Positions 1 through 6,522 of a stretch of DNA of 17,869 bases are shown piece after piece (the stretch's first letter is position 1; the number at the start of each line of letters is the position of its first letter). The notes under the pieces are model-generated. The model saw only the letters and a list, made by a program, of their open reading frames with translations. It was not told the DNA's origin and searched no databases. Source of the stretch: a bacterium (GTDB lineage: Bacteria; UBA9089; JASEIO01); contig JASEIO010000032.1 of assembly GCA_030017475.1 (NCBI GenBank), positions 1 through 17,869 of the forward strand. Reading direction: 5' to 3'. A program made the position numbers and the translations under genes.

Positions 1-54
1 TACCCTTTCACCAAAATTCAAACCGAAATATTAAGATATATAGGAATCTGTTTT

Positions 55-1353
55 TTACGTCCCATTAACTTGCTCTTTCTTAAGTAGGGGTTTTATACTT
101 AGATATTCACGAAAATAGGCAAAAATTGACCCAAATGTTACAGCCAATAAGAATCCTACACTAAGATTTATGGTCTTTTTAGGTTTAATAGGCTTTCTTG
201 GCACTTTAGCCTTTTCTATTATCCTAATAGGGTTACTTTTTATATCTTCTATAACACTTGTCCCTCTCAATTTATGCAAAAGTATATTATAAAACTCCCT
301 ATTAGAATTTACTTCGTTCTCCAGCCTCATATATTCATTTGTTTTTCTATCAAGCGAAGCAGCTCTTCCTTTATAGTCAACCAGAGTGTTGTATAAATAT
401 TCCTCATTTGCTTTTAAATTTCTATATTCTATCTCTAATGTCCCTATTATACCTTCGGTACCCCTTCTTATCCGTTCTTTCACTGATTTTAATTCTGCCT
501 CTTTTTCTACTATCTTAGGATGTCTTTCCTTATATAACTTTTTTAGTTCTTTTAATTGTTCCTCTAAATCAATCTGTTGAAGATACAATCTTTGAATCTC
601 AGGGTCATTTACAATTAATGGTGTAGCTTCTTTTCTATCTTCTTTTAAAAACTTCCTAAGTTGTAAAAGTCGTGCTTCTGCTTCTAATCTTTGAGTTTTT
701 GCATCAAGATAAACAGCATTGATCTTCTCTAACTTCTTTGCCTCTATATCTTTTTCTGCATCTATAGAAATTATTCCTGTTCTCTCTTTAAACCTTTGCA
801 ATGCATCTTCAGATCTCTGAAGTTCCCTCTTAGCCTTTTCTACTTCTTTCGTAAGCCACTTAAATGTATCCCTTACATCCCCTCTGGTTGTATCTATATA
901 TTGTTCAATAAACACCTCAGTTAATCTATTAACAATCTCTGTAATCCTCTGAGGATTAGTACCATACATACAGATATCAACAATACTTGTTTCTTTTACT
1001 GGCTTAACAACAATTGCCTTTGTTATATCTCTAATTACCTTTTCGGAATCCCTATCTTCAGCCAGTTTCAGATCCTTAACTACCTCTTCAATCACATCGT
1101 GACGAGTTATCAACTCACAGATGGTTTGAAAATACGTCTTGCTTGGAATTGAAGTGGGCGAAGGATTGACCCCTTCAAATATAGGAGTGGCTTGTTCTCT
1201 AATTAATATCTTAGCCACAGCTTCATAGACTGGAGTTTGTAAAAATGTAGCAGCACAGGCAATACCCATAATGGTGATAAATAAGGTAATAAAGACCATT
1301 CTTCTTTTTAGAAGAATGTATAAATAATCACCAAGAAAGGTTTTTGGTTCCAT
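55..1353 (-). CDS. Wzz/GumC-family polysaccharide chain-length determinant
   Basis: Inner-membrane polysaccharide co-polymerase that would set chain length or assist export of a surface polysaccharide. The 432-residue product has the family layout. A short cytoplasmic N-terminus is followed by a first membrane segment at about residues 19-37. A long charged periplasmic region (about 150-350) is rich in Glu, Lys and Leu and looks coiled-coil. A proline-rich stretch (PRKPIKPKK) leads into a second membrane segment at about 395-415. The protein stops about 17 residues later, so it has no fused tyrosine-kinase domain. I chose the ATG at 1353: the in-frame ATG at 1395 lies upstream of the predicted transcription start and has no ribosome site, and MEPKTFLGDYLYILLKRR is a typical family start. 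The gene diverges from the epimerase. The family is clear; the polymer is unknown. Confidence 0.88.
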   Translation of the reverse strand: MEPKTFLGDYLYILLKRRMVFITLFITIMGIACAATFLQTPVYEAVAKILIREQATPIFEGVNPSPTSIPSKTYFQTICELITRHDVIEEVVKDLKLAEDRDSEKVIRDITKAIVVKPVKETSIVDICMYGTNPQRITEIVNRLTEVFIEQYIDTTRGDVRDTFKWLTKEVEKAKRELQRSEDALQRFKERTGIISIDAEKDIEAKKLEKINAVYLDAKTQRLEAEARLLQLRKFLKEDRKEATPLIVNDPEIQRLYLQQIDLEEQLKELKKLYKERHPKIVEKEAELKSVKERIRRGTEGIIGTLEIEYRNLKANEEYLYNTLVDYKGRAASLDRKTNEYMRLENEVNSNREFYNILLHKLRGTSVIEDIKSNPIRIIEKAKVPRKPIKPKKTINLSVGFLLAVTFGSIFAYFREYLSIKPLLKKEQVNGT

Positions 1354-1385
1354 AATCTCACACTCTCTATTCTTCTTATGTATAT

Positions 1386-1414
1386 AATATAACATAATAA
1401 TAAAAATCTTTCAA
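1386..1414 (-). promoter_or_regulatory. Predicted sigma-70 promoter for the Wzz-like gene
   Basis: Read on the minus strand: -35 TTGAAA (1409-1414), a 17-nt spacer, and -10 TATATT (1386-1391) preceded by TGT, an extended -10. Transcription would start near 1379, about 26 nt before the ATG at 1353. That supports the shorter protein start. Prediction by eye only. Confidence 0.55.
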
Positions 1415-1422
1415 TAAAAAAG

Positions 1423-1451
1423 TTGATAATTTTATCTCTTTTGTGTAAAAT
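1423..1451 (+). promoter_or_regulatory. Predicted sigma-70 promoter for the epimerase gene
   Basis: -35 TTGATA (1423-1428), a 17-nt spacer, and -10 TAAAAT (1446-1451); each hexamer matches consensus at five of six positions. Transcription would start near 1458, giving a leader of about 14 nt that contains the Shine-Dalgarno AGAGGGG (1461-1467) before the ATG at 1472. Its -35 lies only 8 nt from the -35 of the divergent promoter. Confidence 0.5.
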
Positions 1452-1471
1452 ATTATCGATAGAGGGGATAT

Positions 1472-2422
1472 ATGAGTAATATTCTCGTTACGGGAGGAGC
1501 AGGGTTTATAGGTTCTAATATTACGGAAAGGCTTGTTATGGATGGACATAAGGTAAGGGTAATAGATAATCTCTCTACTGGAAGGATGGAGAATATCTCC
1601 GGCTTTTTGGATCGTATTGAGTTTGTAGAGGGTGATATAAGAGATCTTAAGGTTGTAAAAAAGGTAATGGATGGGGTGGAATTTGTTTTACATCAAGCAG
1701 CTCTACCTTCTGTTCTAAGATCAATTGAAGATCCAATAAGTACAAATGATGTAAACATTAGGGGGACATTAAATGTACTGGTTGCAGCAAAGGGTGCCAA
1801 GGTTAAAAGATTAGTTTATGCATCATCTTCTTCGGTTTATGGAAACAACCTTGTGCTTCCAAAAAAGGAGGATATGAAGGAAGAGCCAATATCTCCATAT
1901 GGAATAACTAAACTTGTTGGAGAAAAATACTGCGAGGTTTTTTATCACGTATATGGATTAGAAACAATATCCTTAAGGTATTTTAATGTCTTTGGAAAGA
2001 ACCAGGATCCTACTTCACAATATTCAGCAGTTATCCCTCGCTTTATAACTAAAATGCTTAAAGAAGAACAGCCTATAATCTATGGGGATGGAGAGCAATC
2101 ACGAGATTTTACCTTTGTTGAAAATGTGGTATCGGCAAACCTCCTGGCTTGTTTTTCACCCAATGGTCAAGGTAAGGTTTTTAATATTGCCTGTGGAAAG
2201 AGGATAACTGTGAATGAATTAGTGAAAACCATAAATGAAATCCTTGAAACCAATATAGAACCGACTTATACTTCACATAGAACTGGAGATGTAAGACATT
2301 CCCAAGCCGAGATTTCTAAAGCACAGGAGGTTTTAGGGTATGAACCAATAGTTGACTTTAAAGAAGGGTTGAAAAGGACTATCGAGTGGTACAGAGATCA
2401 GATGTCAGAAATCAGATCTTAA
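1472..2422 (+). CDS. NAD-dependent nucleotide-sugar epimerase (WbpP/GalE-like)
   Basis: Extended short-chain dehydrogenase/reductase of 316 residues, cytoplasmic, expected to epimerise a UDP-sugar at C4 (UDP-GlcNAc/GalNAc or UDP-Glc/Gal) as precursor for a surface polysaccharide. Visible signs: the NAD-binding GGAGFIG glycine motif at residues 8-14, Asp32 at the end of beta-2 for the adenine ribose, the serine cluster before VYG at about 118-124, and the catalytic pair Tyr143/Lys147 in YGITK. The SRDFTFVENVV segment near residue 210 is typical of WbpP/TviC-like enzymes. The start is fixed by AGAGGGG five bases upstream of the ATG. It diverges from the Wzz-like gene, consistent with a shared polysaccharide locus. 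The last codons and stop lie in a heptad repeat. The exact substrate cannot be told from sequence. Confidence 0.85.
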   Translation: MSNILVTGGAGFIGSNITERLVMDGHKVRVIDNLSTGRMENISGFLDRIEFVEGDIRDLKVVKKVMDGVEFVLHQAALPSVLRSIEDPISTNDVNIRGTLNVLVAAKGAKVKRLVYASSSSVYGNNLVLPKKEDMKEEPISPYGITKLVGEKYCEVFYHVYGLETISLRYFNVFGKNQDPTSQYSAVIPRFITKMLKEEQPIIYGDGEQSRDFTFVENVVSANLLACFSPNGQGKVFNIACGKRITVNELVKTINEILETNIEPTYTSHRTGDVRHSQAEISKAQEVLGYEPIVDFKEGLKRTIEWYRDQMSEIRS

Positions 2423-2457
2423 ATGATTATATTCTAATCCTCTGTCTTCTGTTCTTC
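2393..2457. repeat. Opposed period-7 repeats at a convergent gene junction
   Basis: Four heptads of form AGANNTC run from 2393 to 2420 (for example AGATGTC at 2400 and AGAAATC at 2407). After 16 nt, heptads of the opposite orientation run from 2437 to 2457 (for example GTCTTCT at 2444, reverse complement AGAAGAC). The two sides form an imperfect inverted repeat. The left arm encodes the last residues of the epimerase and the right arm the last residues of the radical SAM protein, and both stop codons sit at the inner edges. A hairpin here could end transcription from both sides, but no clean T-run follows, so I do not call it a terminator. Confidence 0.55.
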
Positions 2458-4968
2458 TTTTGATGAACTAAATTGGGCTATTCTTTCCATGCCTAAGATT
2501 TTACCTTCTGGAAATATAGCTACGACTACTTCATCTGGTCGAACTGTACCATAAGGAGTAACCAAGAGTAATAGACTTAATTCAAACCTTCTTGGTGTCT
2601 TGTTTATCTGTATATCTTTAACAAATTCTCTAATATTTATCTCCTTTATCATACCTTCTCTTTTTCGCTCAATCCAAGCCTCCTTCTTACCTAAAAATTC
2701 ATCCAATCTTTTCTTCAATAAATCTTCCCCCAAATCAATCTCTATATATCCCTTATATAAACTATTTTCTGTAATCTTTGTCAATGGAAGGTCCGTTTTA
2801 GTAAGTAATTTTACCTCTAAAACAGTGATCCCTTTCGGCAATTCATGATTAAGGGCTGTTTTTAATAAATCAGGATTCATAGGTTTAATCAATTCTAAAT
2901 CTGCAAACTCCTCCTTACTTGTTATTCCAACCCGTAATGGAGGTGAAAACGAAATCTTTAGATGAGGACTAAACCCCTTGGTTACCGCTACGGGAATTTT
3001 AGCCCGCATTAAGGCTCGATAAAATGTCCTTATTAGATCCAAGTGGGAGATGTATTTCACCTCCTCTTCCTTAGTAAATCTCACCCTTATTTTCTGGGTG
3101 ATGGGTAATGGGTGGTGGATGATGGGTGATAAATGTTTGGTGCTGGGTTCTTGATATTGGACCATAAGGTCTGAATCCTGAACTCTTTGGTGTGCGGTCT
3201 TATTACATACCCCACACCCGACACATACATCTTTACAATCCGGGGTTTCAATCCCCTGGTAAGCCTTATTCCACTCGTCAATCAAGAATTCCTTATCTAC
3301 AAAGGTGTCAATGTGATCCCAAGGGAGGATTTCACTTGATTCCCTTTTTCTATTGGCATAAAATTCTGGCTTTATCCCACTTATTAAAAAGGCGTGCTGC
3401 CATTTTTTAAGATCGAGATAATCTGTCCAACCGTCGAATTTACAGCCTAACCTATATGCATTTAATAAAACGCACCCCAATCTTCTGTCTCCTCTCGAAA
3501 ATACCGCTTCTAAAAAGGAAAGCCTTGGATCCTGCCAACTAAATTTGAAATTATATAATCTCCTTTTTAGATAATCCTGCCTTTCAATTAATTTCCCTAA
3601 TCCTAATTGAGGTTCCCATTGAAAGGGAGTAAAGGGTTTTGGAACCCAGGGTGAAACACTAATCTTAAGCGATTTCCCTTTTTTATCCATCTTTAAGATG
3701 AGATCTACGATTCCGTCTAAATCCTCTTTTTCTTCCGTAGGTAAGCCAATCATAAAATATAACTTAATTAAATTCCAGCCAATTTTACAAGTGGATGAAA
3801 TAGATTCCAATATCTCATACTCATCTATGTTTTTATTAATCATCCTTCTTAATCTATCTGTTCCTGCTTCAATGGCTAAGGTTAATCCCGTCTTTTTAAT
3901 CATAGCCACATATCTTACTAAATCGAAGACCTTCTCATCAACTCTCAATGAAGGTAAAGATATACCTATCCCCCTTTTTTTAAATTCTTCAGAAAAATAG
4001 GCTATCAATTCAGTAATAGAAGAATAATTAATGACATTTAATGAAAGGAGGGAGAGCTCTTCATATCCAGTAGAATTAATTATCTCCTTTCCATATCCTT
4101 TTAGGAGAGAAAACGACCTTTCCCGAATTGGTCTATAAAGCATCCCTGCTTGACAGAATCGACATCCTTTACTACACCCTCTTTGTATCTCCAAACAGGC
4201 TCTATCATGAACAATCTCCATAAAAGGTACTATCTGTTTTAATGGGTAAAATGAATCATCAAGATTAGATACAACCCTTTTCTTTATTTTACCCGGAACA
4301 TTTGAAGATCTTGGATAAAAACTCCTTATGGTGCCATCTCGGTTATACTCAACACTATATAAAGAAGGTACATAAACACCTTGAATCTGTGATAATTCAC
4401 AAAGAAGTTTATCTTTGGGTTCCTCTTTATATTCTTTATATTTATCAACCAATTCTAAGATAATTTCCTCCCCTTCTCCGATGCAAAAGGCATCAATAAA
4501 ATCTGCTAATGGTTCAGGGTTGTATGCAGAAATTCCTCCAGCTATAATCAGAGGAAAATCTCTATCTCTATTTTGAGCGTGAAGCGGAATCTTGGCTAAA
4601 TCTAACATATTTAATACGTTGGTATAGGTCAATTCATATTGCAGACTAAATCCTACTATATCAAATTCTGTAATCGGTGTCTTTGATTCCAAACTGAATA
4701 GTGGTATCCCTTCCTTCCTCATCTCTTCTTCCATATCGAACCAGGGGGCATAAACCCTTTCAGCCAAACAATCCGATCGATTATTCAATATATGATACAA
4801 GATTCTCAAACCCAAGTGACTCATACCCACTTCATAAACATCTGGAAAGGCTAATGCTACCTTTACATCCACCTGATGTGAGTCCTTATGAATACTATTT
4901 ACCTCATTTCCTAAATACCTGGTTGGTTTTGAAACCTTAGGCAAAATGGGTTCAATATTGACTTCCAT
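2434..4968 (-). CDS. Radical SAM protein (TIGR03960 type) fused to DUF2344/TIGR03936 domain
   Basis: Cytoplasmic iron-sulfur protein of 844 residues; its reaction is not known to me. The N-terminal part (to about 190) looks like a B12-binding-type Rossmann domain (for example FPDVYEVGMSHLG). The radical SAM domain follows, with the cluster motif CSKGCRFC at residues 265-272 (CxxxCxxC). A second Cys-rich motif, CKDVCVGCGVC, lies near 572-582 and may hold another cluster. From about 626, KIRVRF onward, is a DUF2344 domain with YISHLDL and KGFSPHLKISFSPPL, in many bacteria encoded by a separate neighbouring gene. The two halves meet at a linker encoded by a heptad repeat. I chose ATG 4968 because family members begin just before the PRV-KP-RYIG-like segment (here PKVSKPTRYLG); a TTG at 5010 is possible but unsupported. 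The promoter sits so close that the mRNA may be leaderless. Confidence 0.88.
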   Translation of the reverse strand: MEVNIEPILPKVSKPTRYLGNEVNSIHKDSHQVDVKVALAFPDVYEVGMSHLGLRILYHILNNRSDCLAERVYAPWFDMEEEMRKEGIPLFSLESKTPITEFDIVGFSLQYELTYTNVLNMLDLAKIPLHAQNRDRDFPLIIAGGISAYNPEPLADFIDAFCIGEGEEIILELVDKYKEYKEEPKDKLLCELSQIQGVYVPSLYSVEYNRDGTIRSFYPRSSNVPGKIKKRVVSNLDDSFYPLKQIVPFMEIVHDRACLEIQRGCSKGCRFCQAGMLYRPIRERSFSLLKGYGKEIINSTGYEELSLLSLNVINYSSITELIAYFSEEFKKRGIGISLPSLRVDEKVFDLVRYVAMIKKTGLTLAIEAGTDRLRRMINKNIDEYEILESISSTCKIGWNLIKLYFMIGLPTEEKEDLDGIVDLILKMDKKGKSLKISVSPWVPKPFTPFQWEPQLGLGKLIERQDYLKRRLYNFKFSWQDPRLSFLEAVFSRGDRRLGCVLLNAYRLGCKFDGWTDYLDLKKWQHAFLISGIKPEFYANRKRESSEILPWDHIDTFVDKEFLIDEWNKAYQGIETPDCKDVCVGCGVCNKTAHQRVQDSDLMVQYQEPSTKHLSPIIHHPLPITQKIRVRFTKEEEVKYISHLDLIRTFYRALMRAKIPVAVTKGFSPHLKISFSPPLRVGITSKEEFADLELIKPMNPDLLKTALNHELPKGITVLEVKLLTKTDLPLTKITENSLYKGYIEIDLGEDLLKKRLDEFLGKKEAWIERKREGMIKEINIREFVKDIQINKTPRRFELSLLLLVTPYGTVRPDEVVVAIFPEGKILGMERIAQFSSSKEEQKTED
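3096..3130. repeat. Intragenic heptad array in the interdomain linker
   Basis: Five exact-period heptads with plus-strand consensus GGGTRAT (3096, 3103, 3110, 3117 and 3124); the third and fourth units are the most degenerate. Because 7 is not a multiple of 3, successive units are read in rotating frames on the minus-strand gene. They encode the Pro/His/Ile-rich linker LSPIIHHPLPIT at about residues 614-625, exactly between the radical SAM half and the DUF2344 half. The plus strand has four GGG runs and could form a G-quadruplex in the template strand. Confidence 0.75.
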
Positions 4969-4975
4969 ACTGCAG

Positions 4976-5004
4976 AATATATCAAATAGATGGATAGAAA
5001 TCAA
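4976..5004 (-). promoter_or_regulatory. Predicted promoter for the radical SAM gene, possibly leaderless
   Basis: Minus strand: -35 TTGATT (4999-5004), a 17-nt spacer, and -10 TATATT (4976-4981) preceded by TGA, an extended -10. The predicted start falls at 4968-4969, which is the A of the chosen ATG or the base before it. No Shine-Dalgarno sequence precedes that ATG, in agreement with a leaderless message. Confidence 0.42.
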
Positions 5005-5030
5005 TAACAAAAATGGGGAAGAAAATATTG

Positions 5031-5060
5031 GACGTAGATTGACGCTGATTAACAGGATAT
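5031..5060 (+). repeat. Degenerate 10-bp tandem motif
   Basis: Two closely similar decamers, GACGTAGATT (5031) and GACGCTGATT (5041), are followed by a weaker third unit, AACAGGATAT (5051). The tract lies in the gap between the divergent radical SAM and hisS genes, outside the predicted promoter boxes. It resembles short dispersed intergenic repeats, but only one copy is visible here. Confidence 0.35.
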
Positions 5061-5083
5061 ACCTATGCTATCACAAAATTATC

Positions 5084-5111
5084 TTGACTTTTTTTCCTAA
5101 TGCTGTATAAT
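5084..5111 (+). promoter_or_regulatory. Predicted sigma-70 promoter for hisS
   Basis: -35 TTGACT (5084-5089), a 16-nt spacer, and a perfect -10 TATAAT (5106-5111). Transcription would start near 5118 and leave a 63-nt leader before the hisS ATG at 5181. No other promoter as good is seen before lysS, so hisS, aspS and lysS may share it. Confidence 0.6.
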
Positions 5112-5144
5112 CCATAGTATCTTTGAGAAAAAGTTTTTCTAAAT

Positions 5145-5174
5145 CCTGCTGTCAAAATAATTGGTTTGAGCAGG
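5145..5174 (+). promoter_or_regulatory. Leader hairpin reaching the hisS Shine-Dalgarno sequence
   Basis: CCTGC (5145-5149) pairs with GCAGG (5170-5174), and TCAAA (5152-5156) with TTTGA (5165-5169). This gives ten base pairs with a 2-nt bulge and an 8-nt loop. The 3' arm ends in the AGG of the hisS Shine-Dalgarno AGGTGG (5172-5177), so folding would partly hide it. A second weak A/T palindrome, AGAAAAAGTTTTTCT, lies upstream at 5126-5140. The leader is too short for a T-box. A regulatory role is inference. Confidence 0.4.
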
Positions 5175-5180
5175 TGGGAG

Positions 5181-6449
5181 ATGGAGTTTAAAGCCGTAAG
5201 GGGAACAAAGGATATTTTGCCAGATACGGTAAAGGTTTGGCAATATATAGAAGGGAAGGCCAAGAAGATATTGGAATGCTATGGTTATCAAGAAATCAGA
5301 ACCCCTATATTTGAGGAGACAAATCTTTTTGTAAGAGGTATTGGAGAAACTACTGATATTGTAAGTAAAGAGATGTATACCTTCTTGGATAAGAAAGGAA
5401 GAAGTCTGACCTTAAGACCTGAAGGGACTGCTCCTGTTGTTAGGGCATATATTGAACATAGGTTAGATACAAGAGGTTCTCCTATTAGATTGTATTATTT
5501 TGGTCCTATGTTTAGATATGAAAGACCACAAGCAGGGCGTCAAAGACAATTTTGGCAATTAGGGATAGAGGTATTGGGTACATCTCATCCTTCGATAGAT
5601 GCAGAAGTTATTGATATGACTATGTATTTATTGCAAGAATTAGGCTTAAACGAGTTAGAGGTACAGATAAATTCTGTTGGTTGTGGAGTTTGCCGACCAA
5701 GATATAAGGAGGCATTAATCCGATATCTCAGTCCGTTTTTTAAAGATCTGTGCAAGAGCTGTAAAGAAAAGCTTTCGCGTAACCCAATGAGAATCTTAGA
5801 TTGTAAGGTGTGTTTCGATCTAAAGATCTCTTCTCCAGTTATGATTGAATTTTTATGTGACAGATGTAAGGATCATTTTGAAGGAGTAAAGGAATATTTA
5901 GATATGTTAGAGGTTACGTTTATTCTTAAGCCACATTTGGTAAGGGGTTTGGATTATTATACCAACACCTGTTTTGAGATAATTGACAAAAACTTAGGAG
6001 CACAAGATGCTGTTTGTGCAGGAGGTCGGTATGATGGATTGGTGGAAGAATTTGGAGGAAAGCCTACTCCGGCATTTGGGGCATCCGCTGGAATAGAAAG
6101 GATTATTGTAGCCTTAGAAAAGCAAGGGGTAGATGTGCCGAGCTCAACAAAGGTTGATGTATATTTTGCTACTATAGGTTCTCGGGTTAAAAAGAAGGTC
6201 TTTTCTTTGGTTAAAGATTTGCGGAAGAAAGATATATCAACTATATTTGAATGGAATGATAAAAGTTTAAAGGCCTCTCTTAGAGAGGCAAATAGGTTAC
6301 GCTCCAGGTTTGTAGTTATTATTGGAGACACTGAATTAAACAGAAATCAGGCTATCCTGAAAGACATGGAAACTGGGGAACAAAAAGAGATATCATTGAG
6401 TGGATTAGTAAATGTAATCAGTAATCTTTTACGAAGAGGCTGTAAGTAG
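5181..6449 (+). CDS. hisS: Histidyl-tRNA synthetase
   Basis: Class IIa synthetase that charges tRNA-His with histidine in the cytoplasm; 422 residues, normal for bacterial HisRS. Motif 1 lies in the first 60 residues. Motif 2 is FRYERPQAGRQRQFWQ (residues 111-126), with its ATP-binding Arg. The HisRS-specific LVRGLDYYT signature is at 253-261 and motif 3 is GASAGIERI (300-308). The anticodon-binding domain follows from about 325. An insertion at roughly 165-235 carries four Cys-x-x-Cys-like pairs (CGVC, CKSC, CKVC, CDRC), known in other HisRS proteins and possibly metal-binding. I chose ATG 5181, which starts at the family-typical MEFKAVRGTKDILPD and has AGGTGG just upstream; the TTG at 5166 is less likely. 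The 3' end runs into the heptad repeat shared with the aspS leader. Confidence 0.97.
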   Translation: MEFKAVRGTKDILPDTVKVWQYIEGKAKKILECYGYQEIRTPIFEETNLFVRGIGETTDIVSKEMYTFLDKKGRSLTLRPEGTAPVVRAYIEHRLDTRGSPIRLYYFGPMFRYERPQAGRQRQFWQLGIEVLGTSHPSIDAEVIDMTMYLLQELGLNELEVQINSVGCGVCRPRYKEALIRYLSPFFKDLCKSCKEKLSRNPMRILDCKVCFDLKISSPVMIEFLCDRCKDHFEGVKEYLDMLEVTFILKPHLVRGLDYYTNTCFEIIDKNLGAQDAVCAGGRYDGLVEEFGGKPTPAFGASAGIERIIVALEKQGVDVPSSTKVDVYFATIGSRVKKKVFSLVKDLRKKDISTIFEWNDKSLKASLREANRLRSRFVVIIGDTELNRNQAILKDMETGEQKEISLSGLVNVISNLLRRGCK

Positions 6450-6519
6450 TAAGCCATAAGAATTAGGTATAAATTAAGAAAGAGCTTACTGCTTAATCCT
6501 TACAGCTTATAGCTTTAGG
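6440..6519. repeat. Heptad-phased inverted repeat between hisS and aspS
   Basis: Four heptads of form NNNTAAG or close variants run from 6440 to 6467 (CTGTAAG, TAGTAAG, CCATAAG, then the weaker AATTAGG). Five heptads of the opposite form CTTANNN run from 6485 to 6519 (CTTACTG, CTTAATC, CTTACAG, CTTATAG, CTTTAGG). Positions 6440-6460 and 6485-6505 are inverted copies matching at 17 of 21 positions, with a 24-nt loop. The left arm includes the last two sense codons and the stop of hisS. The right arm contains the TTTAGG that serves as the weak aspS ribosome site. The hairpin could process or attenuate the hisS-aspS message. Confidence 0.65.
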
Positions 6520-6522
6520 AAT

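Noticed and set aside
3096-3130. G-quadruplex as a functional regulator
   Set aside because: Four GGG runs exist, but one loop is 11 nt and the tract is fully explained by heptad repetition; kept only as a remark.
5112-5180. T-box riboswitch in the hisS leader
   Set aside because: The predicted leader is only about 63 nt, and I see neither a T-box sequence nor a terminator/antiterminator pair.
5957-6331. 124-codon open frame on the minus strand inside hisS
   Set aside because: It is antisense to the conserved motif 3 and anticodon domain of HisRS and resembles no family; a shadow of the real gene.
2393-6519. Short tandem repeats considered as CRISPR arrays
   Set aside because: Units are 7 bp with no spacers, the consensus differs at each site, and no cas gene is nearby.
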